Below, piece after piece: positions 10,601-18,089 of a stretch of DNA of 64,000 bases (its first letter is position 1; every line of letters begins with the position of its first letter). The stretch is from contig JALJCQ010000023.1 of the NCBI GenBank assembly GCA_023091665.1, positions 434,001 through 498,000 of the forward strand, in the 5' to 3' direction. Source of the stretch: Pythium myriotylum. Its lineage: Eukaryota; Oomycota; Peronosporomycetes; Pythiales; Pythiaceae. The translations under genes were made by a program, and so were the position numbers. The notes beneath the pieces are model-generated. The model had not been told where the DNA came from, did not search any database, and saw only the letters and a list, made by a program, of their open reading frames with translations.

Positions 10601-10975
10601 ACGCTCTGGGGATCGACTACGACCTCGTGATCGCGCGTAATCACGCTGTTCGCGCGGTGGTGAGTGACCGTGAGCCTGGCGCGGATCGTCGTTTCCATAA
10701 CGGCGACCTTCACGCTGAAGTTTCTGCGCAACCTCTGCGGCAGACTTCGCGGCTGCGTCCCTGATCAGGGCGTCCAATTCGTCCCGAGTCAGTGTCACTT
10801 TGTTAGGAGTAGACTTCAGAGACCTTTTCTCTTTGTCCTTTCTGGCTTCTCGGCGTCCCTCACCGCCTTCTCCTCGCGCCACTTTTCCACATTCGCTTGC
10901 CGCTTTGCTTTGTCCTCTTGAGAAAGCTGCGAGCATTCCAGCGCAGTGTGGCCTTGGAGGTGGCACACAAAACAA
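7550..10975 (-). CDS. Copia Pol, Arg/Ser-rich linker, protease and integrase part
   Basis: An open frame of about 1,140 codons overlapping the end of gag by 160 nt in the -1 register. Residues about 95-330 are very rich in Arg, Ser, Asp and Gln with RS-type dipeptides (RSRSPERNRDNRSRERG). The aspartic protease signature WIVDSGASAHMT is near residue 565 (about 9280). A GAG-pre-integrase zinc motif follows (LWHRRQGHPG...CESC), then the integrase triad: HSDIG near residue 768, LLRSDNAREY, and NGIAERH. The C-terminus is acidic. The long linker between the Gag knuckle and the protease is larger than in typical copia elements. Confidence 0.9.
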   Translation of the reverse strand: MFCVPPPRPHCAGMLAAFSRGQSKAASECGKVARGEGGEGRREARKDKEKRSLKSTPNKVTLTRDELDALIRDAAAKSAAEVAQKLQREGRRYGNDDPRQAHGHSPPREQRDYARSRGRSRSPERNRDNRSRERGRRYGSPRRSRSPDRRSSFSPKDERTQHALFARAQEQGPRRGDDLGEHRLGVSHPSPNFNTPDFGWRGHGNWPVQPRPTDISRGPQQGKPDDLRRYGPSEAYTPRDQERQERHYEQRNHWADGQYSHAQQNNRGSAGGVYGGGFHERDWREGDQRSRSQQGERGDRRASEAHRTSRAHDHERYDAKKRPPPQSAQNARTTRGDSRHSQQPKLVSQSANTKKQKVDKVERLKQAHVENERIKNFGVEIRGRTPTDAEIKKRGLVRLAFTGTDEIWRRPRKGDYYHYGHGIYMQGDSPLDGYSDESDGEELGPMGTPLTSTTAMVDESVGAHKGEPKPGQSVSSVADIPTPTAEPTNVDVSKITTPTVDGPIVPSQNCQQDISVGEGAEEGQMTPPMGGELSAAEKSMFGKETALMAVASASVATLSADTEWIVDSGASAHMTKDRTIVTSYTPVMGIVECGATTHRSVGKGTVRLSIEDTEGRPKTLYLEDVIYVPEFKFNLLSLRKAVQKDGMRIEFDDDECLITHKEHGYSAYAPVSDQMGLYVLPAVGKERALTATQSGSSADKLMLWHRRQGHPGRTAMKELYEIYLKDERPFSKSLIDSFVCESCTFAKLSRLSYSRKAVRKARWPGEVTHSDIGVLPVSTFSGCRYFVIFVDEYTRYVFVKLMKSKSDIYDAFEEYRNDTKHKINWIYYNIPNADEEMDLLRSDNAREYEKLGSIIKAKYGIRVRFTQVYTPQDNGIAERHMRMIMEKARAFLYDDHHPVVLIGEAIYMAVTLINVTPTAVLDGDSPHERWYRNVPATSHFRVFGCTAYRHVPKQHRKKTDGKAIKCIFVGYNADRGGYKLLQLTNLEVIRAKDVVFIENKPARFPPEILRKYTGEQTRCGCNQCAVAEERPALSQSDLDTINRMELGDDDDDESRVDERSEKAISETPENVRGNVGEQVPSQRRSGDTPIGGKAPREESQGGKSINWMASSKTSRQWPGAKGLQPKGDWSTNSTCDRCMGS

Positions 10976-11832
10976 CCCCGCTTGGGCTTTTTGTTCGACG
11001 AGGGCGGCCCACCACCGATTGTGGTTGCCGCAAGAGCCGTCTCCTTTTTCGGTGTAGTTGAATTAATTTCAACCTTTTGTCTTTCGACTAATGATCGCAG
11101 CACCGAGTACTGTAGCACTGTCTCTTGGCCGTACCAGGATTGGATGCGACCGCCCCATTCGGTCGGCAACTTCTCCCGTAGCATCATAGATCGCGCCTTA
11201 TCAGAGTGCTTGGTGCCAGTGACCGACTCGTAACGATTTACGAGGACGTCAAACTTGGCAACAAAGACGGCCGGGTCGTCCCCCAACTTCATTTTGAAAT
11301 TGCTTAATTCATGCTGCAGAGCAGCATGATCAAGAGCATCGTCCTTTCCATAGCGATCGTTAAGTAATTTCCAAGCGTCAAATGGCCGTTTGCCATTAAC
11401 TAATATATGGAGATCACTCGCGAGGCACTCCCGGATTATGTAGGCCACCCTACTCATCTCCTGGAGCGCCGCGACCGAGATCACGCGCGCACCGTCCGAT
11501 TGACGGCGGCCGTGCTGGTCTTCGCGTTGAAGACGGACTTCATCGTCCTCCTCGTCGTCCTTTTTCTCCCCGAACCCCCCTCCTGCTCGAGCACCACCTA
11601 TAGTGCTCGGCGGAACGACAGGGGCCTCCGCCGCGCGGATCGGGGGATGGACAATTCCATCCCGAAGGATGAACGTCTGGGTCCCGTCGTAATCCTCAAC
11701 TTTGAGGTAGCCTATGAGTGGCGGCGACAGGGACTGCAGGTAAAGCTCGATCGTGTCCCTGGCTTCCGGCCACTGGTCGGAGTCGCCAGCGAACTTGATG
11801 TTCGGGACCTTATCGGGGTAGCTTGGGCTCAT
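10816..11832 (-). CDS. Copia Gag polyprotein
   Basis: The first ATG is at 11832, only 4 nt inside the 5' LTR boundary, and opens MSPSYPDKVPNIKFAG, which fits the usual copia Gag N-terminus (short lead, then F.G...W). A helical capsid-like region follows (YGKDDALDHAALQHELSNF, FKMKLGDDPAVFVAKFDVL), then one CCHC knuckle, CFVCHLQGHTALEC, and a Lys/Arg-rich tail. Gag packages element RNA. The frame is continuous upstream into the LTR, but no ATG precedes this one in the internal region. It overlaps the putative primer-binding site, which is unusual. Confidence 0.88.
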   Translation of the reverse strand: MSPSYPDKVPNIKFAGDSDQWPEARDTIELYLQSLSPPLIGYLKVEDYDGTQTFILRDGIVHPPIRAAEAPVVPPSTIGGARAGGGFGEKKDDEEDDEVRLQREDQHGRRQSDGARVISVAALQEMSRVAYIIRECLASDLHILVNGKRPFDAWKLLNDRYGKDDALDHAALQHELSNFKMKLGDDPAVFVAKFDVLVNRYESVTGTKHSDKARSMMLREKLPTEWGGRIQSWYGQETVLQYSVLRSLVERQKVEINSTTPKKETALAATTIGGGPPSSNKKPKRGCFVCHLQGHTALECSQLSQEDKAKRQANVEKWREEKAVRDAEKPERTKRKGL

Positions 11833-11836
11833 AACC
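11822..11836 (-). other. Putative primer-binding site complementary to tRNA-iMet anticodon arm
   Basis: In element sense GGTTATGAGCCCAAG directly follows the 5' LTR. It is not complementary to a tRNA 3' end. It does match the complement of the anticodon arm of initiator Met tRNA (CTCATAACC core), as in Drosophila copia, which primes from a 5'-half tRNA fragment. It also contains the gag start codon. Confidence 0.5.
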
Positions 11837-12187
11837 ACTTGTGATTAGCACTAGTCTCACAAGTCTTGGCTGGGTCCTGGGATGCGCAGAGGAACCGCTC
11901 TTTGGCGGCCGACAAGTTCTCTCTCCCTTCCTTCCTTGGGGGCGAAAACCAGAGTCTTACATTTGAGTGACCGAAGCCACGGTTATCTAATACTAATATG
12001 TCTTTTAGGATACAGCCCCAACTGTTCCTCAGTACCGTAAAACCTCTCTTGGAGGAAACCTGACTGTGCTACCGGTGGTAAACCTGCGAAGGCAGGGGAA
12101 ACCCACCGGGCGTGAGACGTGGGAGCACACCCGCTAGGTGTGCTCCATACTTGTGTCTGGGGTGGCGATTCCACTCCATTCACAAGT
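11837..12187 (-). repeat. 5' LTR of the copia element
   Basis: 351-bp copy of 4692-5042 with inverted heptamer ends ACTTGTG and CACAAGT, followed by the GGAGC duplication. It should contain the element promoter in minus orientation; no TATA box is obvious. Confidence 0.93.
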
Positions 12188-12192
12188 GGAGC
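12188..12192. repeat. Target-site duplication, right (GGAGC)
   Basis: An exact repeat of 4687-4691 directly beyond the right LTR. Confidence 0.85.
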
Positions 12193-12328
12193 AACTACTA
12201 CCAGGATAAGATTCGGTTTTTTTTATCTGCAGCCAGTCTCAATTTGGATGCCCCAATGTGGTCTTGAGAGGCAGTCCAGTGCACTCATGTGATGGGTACA
12301 TATCAAGAACTCCGACAAGCAAAATCTG

Positions 12329-13561
12329 ATGTCCGCGGCCGCTGGGAGGTCGGTTCCATCACCGTTGGCAGTTACGGAGCTGAGTCCGATGACCGGTGCA
12401 AGGGTACCAGCCAAGCCAAGGGGGTGGAAAAAGTGGACACGACGAATATCTCGAGCGTTCAAAGGCAAAAAGAAGAACAGACGACCCCAAGGCCAAGCAT
12501 CCAGTAGCACGGATATCGCACAGATGGATAATAGGTCAAAACGAAGCAAAAACAGCAACTCGGAGTCTCCAGCGTTATCAGAGAACGATATAGACCGGCA
12601 ACATGTAGACTCACGACAACAAAAGTTACGAGACGATAGGACTCTTGAAGCCGTTGACTTAGGGAGTGGAATCCAGTTGATTGACGAAGAAAGCGAAGAG
12701 TTGGACCAATACAACGCCAGCGAAGAGTTGGAGCATGAAGAATGTGAACTGCATTCGAGCGTCACGGAGGAATTTAGAGCTGGAATTGGCGGTGATGACG
12801 AGCAACACTTGGCTGGACCTCAAGATGAAAGCTACGATTTTGACGACCCCCTAGACGATGAGTTGGACATCCAGGTCGTTCGAGGCAGCGATGATGAAGG
12901 AAGTGAGTGTGTGGACAGAGATCAATATGAGTCTACTCAAAGTGAACACGTGGGCTACGAAGAACATGACGATGAACTATACTCGCAGTGTGAAGATCAT
13001 CACGAACGCCCTTGCATTGAGTATGGCGACCAGACGATTGACAACACAGACGACTTAGTGCAAGAAGGAAATGTCTACGATGAAGACAGCGAAGATAATC
13101 TCGATCCGAGTTACCATCAACTATCTTTCACCGAGGACGGTGGCGAAGACGGTGCGATTAATACGGCTTACGCAGTTGAAAGTGAAGGTCCCATTCTTGA
13201 ATGCTCAGGAACATATGATGCTGGTCCGGCGGACGAACAAGAGTTCATTCGTTCTACTTGCGATATTGCAACAGAGCAAGTGCGAACAGCCACTGTGAAT
13301 ATGTCAAACATCGACGCGGAGATACCTTATGAGCTGGTGTTGGTGCGAAATGTGGCGAGTTGGTGCTATCAACAGGGTACAGGTTTCGACTCAACTTGCC
13401 AGCTCTTCTTGTCTTGTATCAGCCGACAGAAATGGGAGCTGGCGTCACATCTTGCCCTACTCATCAAACGGGGTTACTGTAACTATCCCTCGAGCCTGAC
13501 TGCTCCTGCAGTCATCGTTGAATCCACGCTCCAGGATATTCTACGACAGTGTACAGCATAG
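12329..13561 (+). CDS. Acidic protein of unknown function
   Basis: An intronless 410-residue protein. Residues 25-75 are strongly basic (RGWKKWTRRISRAFKGKKKN, a likely nuclear-localisation or membrane-binding patch). The central 220 residues are extremely acidic (Asp/Glu/Tyr/His, e.g. DDPLDDELD). The last 90 residues look globular and helical (EIPYELVLVRNVASWCYQQ, LFLSCISRQKWELASHLALL). I recognise no family; the basic-acidic-globular layout resembles histone or ribosome-assembly chaperones, but that is only a resemblance. The ATG is 137 bp from the copia target duplication, so its native promoter is either short or disrupted. Its 3' end is 100 bp from the convergent dehydrogenase gene. Confidence 0.7.
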   Translation: MSAAAGRSVPSPLAVTELSPMTGARVPAKPRGWKKWTRRISRAFKGKKKNRRPQGQASSSTDIAQMDNRSKRSKNSNSESPALSENDIDRQHVDSRQQKLRDDRTLEAVDLGSGIQLIDEESEELDQYNASEELEHEECELHSSVTEEFRAGIGGDDEQHLAGPQDESYDFDDPLDDELDIQVVRGSDDEGSECVDRDQYESTQSEHVGYEEHDDELYSQCEDHHERPCIEYGDQTIDNTDDLVQEGNVYDEDSEDNLDPSYHQLSFTEDGGEDGAINTAYAVESEGPILECSGTYDAGPADEQEFIRSTCDIATEQVRTATVNMSNIDAEIPYELVLVRNVASWCYQQGTGFDSTCQLFLSCISRQKWELASHLALLIKRGYCNYPSSLTAPAVIVESTLQDILRQCTA

Positions 13562-13661
13562 CGGCGAGCGACGAGATCGTCTCGAAGTCTCGTCAAAACA
13601 CAAATTCTGGTGCTCTATTCGATGGTTAGAAAGATCCGTCCTTCTCAGGGAGCACGCGAGG

Positions 13662-16370
13662 CTACGCCCCAAACGCCTGAGCAAAGATTTCTTGGCTCTG
13701 TTGGGCATTGCGCTTGGACAGGCCGACAGCGCAAGCTGCGAGACTTTCACGACCAATAAACTCCACGGGCAACGCCTTCTTGCTCACAACTTTCTCGAGG
13801 TGAGGGCGAGCGTATAGCCACGCGCCCTGGTTCAGCGGCTCCTCTTGAATCCACACCACCTTCTTGGCATGGTCAAATTTGTCGAGTTCAGCAGCGACCT
13901 GCTCGAACGGAAATGGAGCAAGCTCTTCGATGCGAACGATTGCGATGTCCTGGGCTTCTTTGTCCAAGCGCTTGTTTCGTTCACGCACAAGATCGTAGTA
14001 GAACTTTCCTGAGCAGAACATGATCTTCTTAACCTTTGACGGCTTCGAAATCGAGTCATCCGTGTACACCGGTTGGAATTGGGAGTTCGGCCCAAGCTCT
14101 TCCAAACTCGACGTCGCTTCAGCCAGACGCAGCAGCGTCTTTGGACCCATAACCACGACCGGCTTGCGGAAGTGACGTAGTTGCTGGCGACGCAATAAGT
14201 GGAAATAGTTAGCCGGTGTCGTGAGATTAACCACAATCATGTTCGTGTTGTGCTGGTAAGAACGCCAGTCCACATCTTGCTTGCCCGCTGTCGAAATGTG
14301 GTCCAACGCAGGTGTATCCACGAGTTGCAGGAATCGCTCAAGGCGGCCACTCGAATGATCCGGACCAGCACCGTCGTATCCGTGAGGCAGAAGCAAAGTC
14401 AGACCAGACTGACGCATCCATTTGGACTCACCACAGCTCAAAAATGTGTCAATCACGATCTGCGCTCCGTTGAAGAAGTCTCCGAACTGAGCTTCCCACA
14501 AAACCAAATTGCGAGGATCCTCCCACGAATAACCATATTCGAAAGCCATAACTGCGAGCTCCGACAAGTTGCTGTTGATAACGTTGAAGTTGGCTTTCGA
14601 GGACGCCATATTCTTGAATGGGAAGTAAAGCTCCTCACTCTTCTGGTCAGTGAAGGCTGCATGGCGGTGTGAGAACGTACCACGGCGACAGTCTTGGCCG
14701 GCAAGACGCACCCCGTGACCGTCCTGCAGCAATGTGCCGAATGCCATGGCCTCCGCAGTCGCCCAGTCCACCTTGATGTCGCTTGGGTCCCGCGACAACA
14801 TCTTTTTGCGTGCTTCAATGTGGCTGCGCTGCAAACGGTCGTGGACTTGCACGTTTTCAGGCAGCTTAACCGATTCGAGGCCCACATCGATGAGACGATC
14901 AAGGGCCACACCAGAAGCAGGTTGCTCGTAGAGCTCGTGGACTCGGGGCTGCTTCATGTCAGCCCATTTCCCTTTAAACGCGTCAACCTCGGTAGGCTTA
15001 TAACCATCGGTAACCTTCTTGAGCTCTGATTCTAAATGAGCGTTGAAGCGATCGAATAGTTTTTGAACACCTTCGGCAGTGACAAGACCAGTTTGCTGGA
15101 GCTCCTGGCTGTACTTGATAGGGAATCGACCAGCCTTAGAGATGGCGTCGTACATTACTGGCTGTGTGAAGCGCGGCTCATCCACTTCATTGTGACCGTG
15201 GCGACGAAAGCCAATCATATCAACGACGATGTCCTTCTTGAAATGGTTGCGGTATGCAACAGCCAAGCGCGCGGCCTGGATCACGTGGTGGACAGACTCT
15301 CCATTCACGTGGAGCACTGGGGCCTCAATACCCTTGGCAATATCGGACGCGTAGCGAGTCGAGCGACCATCGCGGTATGTGGTCGTGAATCCGACCTGGT
15401 TGTTCACAATCCAGTGCACAGATCCGTTGGTCGTGAAACTCGGCAACTGGGACAAAGACAGTCCTTCTGGAACACAACCTTGGCCAGAAAATGCCGCATC
15501 TCCGTGCAGCATGAAACCCATAGCGTTGGCTCCCGCGTCGATCTTAGCACGAACCTTGCCCGTTGTGACAGGATTGATGATCTCCAAATGACTGGGGTTG
15601 TGGAGAAGCGACACGTGGACTTGCTTGCCCCCATAGTGCTTGTTCACGGACTGCGCGATGTGGGAAGTGACATCATCGACACCTTCGATTCCGTCGGGGA
15701 ACTCGCTGTACCCGCCGACCTTGTAGAAAAGCTTGTAAGCCGGGTACTCGAGCAAGCCCACGAGCAGCGCCAGGCGACCACGATGCGGCATACCGATGAC
15801 AACGTCCGAGATACCAGCACTCGCCGCTGCTTGCAATACCGTGTTGACAGCGGGCATCATCGCCTCGGCACCTTCGCCGGAGTAACGCTTGAAACTCGAG
15901 AATTTCTTGGCCATGAAGTTCTCAAACACATCGGCCATCAGCATCGACGTGTACGCGTTGCGCAGATCGGACGGGTGGACGGGGAACTTTGCATCCATCG
16001 CCTCGGCGGCCTCGGCGAGCCACTGCTTCTCCTCGGCGTTGGAAAGGTGCTCGAACTCGAAACCGATCTTTCCGCAGTAGCTTGCGCGCAGGTGATCGTA
16101 GGCCACTTGACCAGTCGCCGTCTGCTGCAGCAGCGCCTGGAACTGGGCAGCTTCGAGGTCCTTGACGGGCTGCGGCTTGCGCAGTCCAAGAGGGTCGATG
16201 TCAGCCTCCAGATGGCCGTACTGGCGGAAAGCCGTCGCCATGGAACGCAGCGCGAGCGACTCGATCGAGGCGGCGGACGAAAAGAGACGCGACGACGCCG
16301 CGGGGGTCTTGGCGGCGGCCGCGGCGCCACGCAGCACCGCGCGAGGAATGGCGCCCTGGAGCCGCAGCAT
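13662..16370 (-). CDS. Mitochondrial 2-oxoacid dehydrogenase E1 (DHTKD1-like)
   Basis: An intronless gene of 902 residues. The N-terminus (MLRLQGAIPRAVLRGAAAAA, then SSRLFSSA) is a typical mitochondrial presequence. The thiamine-diphosphate E1 fold follows: FRQYGHLEADIDPLG, KRYSGEGAEAMMP, IGMPHRGRLALL, LHGDAAFSGQG, NNQVGFTT, FRRHGHNEVDEP, and in the C-terminal half SGQDCRRGTFSHRHA, LWEAQFGDFFNGAQ, LLPHGYDGAGPDHSSGR and TPANYFHLLRRQ. E1 decarboxylates the 2-oxoacid and passes the acyl group to E2. The length and the KRYxGEGAE and SEFP signatures fit DHTKD1 (2-oxoadipate, lysine/tryptophan breakdown) better than the longer OGDH E1, but substrate choice between oxoadipate and oxoglutarate cannot be proven by eye. 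Confidence 0.92.
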   Translation of the reverse strand: MLRLQGAIPRAVLRGAAAAAKTPAASSRLFSSAASIESLALRSMATAFRQYGHLEADIDPLGLRKPQPVKDLEAAQFQALLQQTATGQVAYDHLRASYCGKIGFEFEHLSNAEEKQWLAEAAEAMDAKFPVHPSDLRNAYTSMLMADVFENFMAKKFSSFKRYSGEGAEAMMPAVNTVLQAAASAGISDVVIGMPHRGRLALLVGLLEYPAYKLFYKVGGYSEFPDGIEGVDDVTSHIAQSVNKHYGGKQVHVSLLHNPSHLEIINPVTTGKVRAKIDAGANAMGFMLHGDAAFSGQGCVPEGLSLSQLPSFTTNGSVHWIVNNQVGFTTTYRDGRSTRYASDIAKGIEAPVLHVNGESVHHVIQAARLAVAYRNHFKKDIVVDMIGFRRHGHNEVDEPRFTQPVMYDAISKAGRFPIKYSQELQQTGLVTAEGVQKLFDRFNAHLESELKKVTDGYKPTEVDAFKGKWADMKQPRVHELYEQPASGVALDRLIDVGLESVKLPENVQVHDRLQRSHIEARKKMLSRDPSDIKVDWATAEAMAFGTLLQDGHGVRLAGQDCRRGTFSHRHAAFTDQKSEELYFPFKNMASSKANFNVINSNLSELAVMAFEYGYSWEDPRNLVLWEAQFGDFFNGAQIVIDTFLSCGESKWMRQSGLTLLLPHGYDGAGPDHSSGRLERFLQLVDTPALDHISTAGKQDVDWRSYQHNTNMIVVNLTTPANYFHLLRRQQLRHFRKPVVVMGPKTLLRLAEATSSLEELGPNSQFQPVYTDDSISKPSKVKKIMFCSGKFYYDLVRERNKRLDKEAQDIAIVRIEELAPFPFEQVAAELDKFDHAKKVVWIQEEPLNQGAWLYARPHLEKVVSKKALPVEFIGRESLAACAVGLSKRNAQQSQEIFAQAFGA

Positions 16371-16574
16371 CGTGGTGAGAGGGGAGGCGGCGATCGGAGA
16401 GTGGTGGGGGGCGAGTCGTCTACAGGCACAGATAGTGGGAGCCCCTCGTGGGGACCTTCAAGCGGATCCGCCTGCCGTCTCAGCAAACACATTCACGTGC
16501 TGACAAGCTCAACTCCGTAAATACGCGATGGAGGGATCCAATGTAAAAACCAAAGTGCTTTTTACGCGCCAACT

Positions 16575-18020
16575 TCAACGTGAGCCAGCATCAGTCGAGT
16601 CGCTGGGATGGAGGGCGAGGAACGCGGCGACGGCCTCGCGCTCCTTCGTCGATGCAACGCACGCGAGGAGCTCCGGGAGGAGCTCGCTGCGTCCGGCTTC
16701 AACGACCGCCTCGGCGATGGGCACGTAGCCGAACGGGGGCGGCACGGCGCCGCTGAGCATGAACAGCGTCCGCCACTGGCCGCGGGCAGGCAGAATCCTG
16801 GTTAAACACCACCAAAACTGCCTGGGGTGGATATTAAAGTCCTCTCCGATCGCTACCGCCGAACTCAACGCGGTCGGAACCGTAGGGAAGAGCGTGAGGA
16901 GTTTGTGGATCGTCTCGACCACGGAGCTGCCGATGAGGTGCATCACGCCCAGCCGATTCTCCAGCCGGTTCTGGGTGTCGATGAGTTCGATCATTTCTTC
17001 CGTCATGACACGGCTAAATGAAGCGTTCGCGCGGTCTCTGGATGAAGCGCTTTGTTCCTCCTGGGCTCGCTGAAGCAAACCTGCCATCTCTTGGAGGCGA
17101 TCCATCTTCTTCGAGAAGGACTCCTCTCCGTAGGCAAGCTTACCAACATGGAAAGCAGCCTTCTCATACTTCCCTGTTGAAGTCCAAAGGCGAAACGGAA
17201 GTTCTGCGTCGGCTTTGACGTGTAACTCGTGCGACAGGAAGAGCCGAGTGGCGCGAGGATATCTGGCGAGCACCCGTAGAAATTCGTCTTGGGGGAGCTG
17301 CTTGGCGACGCGCTGGATCGCTTCGTGAAGTCGATCAGCTGTTGCCATCTTGTCGCTGCTGGTGGCTTTCAGCATGAGCTCTTCTTGGGACTGTGGCGGT
17401 TCCTCTGCCCCCGCTGGCGGACGCGCCTCTTCTGGGGCGTGCAGCTCCTTCGGCATTGGGAGGATGAGCGGGAAATCCCCGACGCGGTCATACATCGAGC
17501 ACGCCTCCCTCGCCCAGTTCTCTAATACGTACTGCAGCTGTTCCATCTCGTTCTCTTCGCCGGTGGTCGTCGCGTCCGCTTCCAACGTAGTCGCCTTCTC
17601 CTCGATGGCAGCTTGCTCGATGGCAGCCGCCGCGAGCTTGAGGGCCGAGTAGAACATTCGCTGTGCCTTTGCATCGACGAAGCGCTTCTTGTCGAACGTG
17701 AGATCGCCCTCGAGCCAGCGGCTCCACGTGGTGCCCATTGCCGCCCAATCTTGAAGGGTCAGGATGAATTGCCACGTGATGAAGCCATGCTGTACCATCG
17801 ACACGGTACACTTGCCCCTCATCTTCAAATCAGGAAGATCTGACTTTCTTGAGTCGAGGCGAAAATGCAACGAATCGTAGGATGCGGCCGGCGCCTTCAC
17901 GGCGTAGCTGCAACAGGTCAGAGCACCGCAGTGTCCGTGCGCATCCGCCGCCAGCAAGCCTCGCTCGTTGCGCGGCCCACTGGCGCCGCCATCGACCAAA
18001 CAGCTCAAGCAAAAGCCCAT
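16575..18020 (-). CDS. VIPAS39/SPE-39-like protein (Vps16 C-terminal-type)
   Basis: A 481-residue intronless protein. The C-terminal half matches the VIPAS39/SPE-39 pattern: LARYPRATRLFLSHELHVKA, DAELPFRLWTSTGKYEKAA, then FNIHPRQFWWCLTRILPARG and FGYVPIAEAVVEAG, followed by a helical tail. VIPAS39 pairs with VPS33B in the CHEVI complex for endosome-lysosome and secretory-organelle maturation. The N-terminus is different: MGFCLSC is a candidate myristoylation/palmitoylation signal and the first 120 residues are Cys-rich and unlike animal VIPAS39. Its start is 69 bp from the divergent CDPK start, so the two may share a promoter. Identification rests on remembered family pattern, not a search. 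Confidence 0.72.
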   Translation of the reverse strand: MGFCLSCLVDGGASGPRNERGLLAADAHGHCGALTCCSYAVKAPAASYDSLHFRLDSRKSDLPDLKMRGKCTVSMVQHGFITWQFILTLQDWAAMGTTWSRWLEGDLTFDKKRFVDAKAQRMFYSALKLAAAAIEQAAIEEKATTLEADATTTGEENEMEQLQYVLENWAREACSMYDRVGDFPLILPMPKELHAPEEARPPAGAEEPPQSQEELMLKATSSDKMATADRLHEAIQRVAKQLPQDEFLRVLARYPRATRLFLSHELHVKADAELPFRLWTSTGKYEKAAFHVGKLAYGEESFSKKMDRLQEMAGLLQRAQEEQSASSRDRANASFSRVMTEEMIELIDTQNRLENRLGVMHLIGSSVVETIHKLLTLFPTVPTALSSAVAIGEDFNIHPRQFWWCLTRILPARGQWRTLFMLSGAVPPPFGYVPIAEAVVEAGRSELLPELLACVASTKEREAVAAFLALHPSDSTDAGSR

Positions 18021-18089
18021 GAGCGGATCTCATCCCTCTCACGCGCAGCAGCACTCTTGGCGTCGCTGAGCACAGCTGCTGTGCTTGCG

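Larger units (their letters stand above)
4692..12187 (-). mobile_element. Ty1/copia LTR retrotransposon, nearly intact
   Basis: This 7.5-kb element on the minus strand is bounded by two 351-bp LTRs that differ at two positions by eye, and by a GGAGC duplication. In element order it encodes Gag with a CCHC knuckle, an Arg/Ser-rich linker, aspartic protease, integrase, then reverse transcriptase and RNase H. Integrase before RT marks it as Ty1/copia (Pseudoviridae-like). Protein-coding information is spread over three overlapping frames, each change being -1 (or +2). The LTRs have inverted ends ACTTGTG...CACAAGT rather than TG...CA. The near-identical LTRs indicate a recent insertion. The element lies between the MEMO1 homologue and an acidic-protein gene whose ATG is 137 bp beyond the right duplication. 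Confidence 0.95.

Noticed and set aside
10816..10975. Canonical -1 slippery heptamer in the gag/pol overlap
   Set aside because: No X XXY YYZ heptamer in the gag register was found by eye; AGAAAAGGT does not fit.
15063..16520. Long plus-strand open frame of about 485 codons
   Set aside because: It is antisense to the 2-oxoacid dehydrogenase E1 and has no domain; the open frame reflects codon bias of the real gene.
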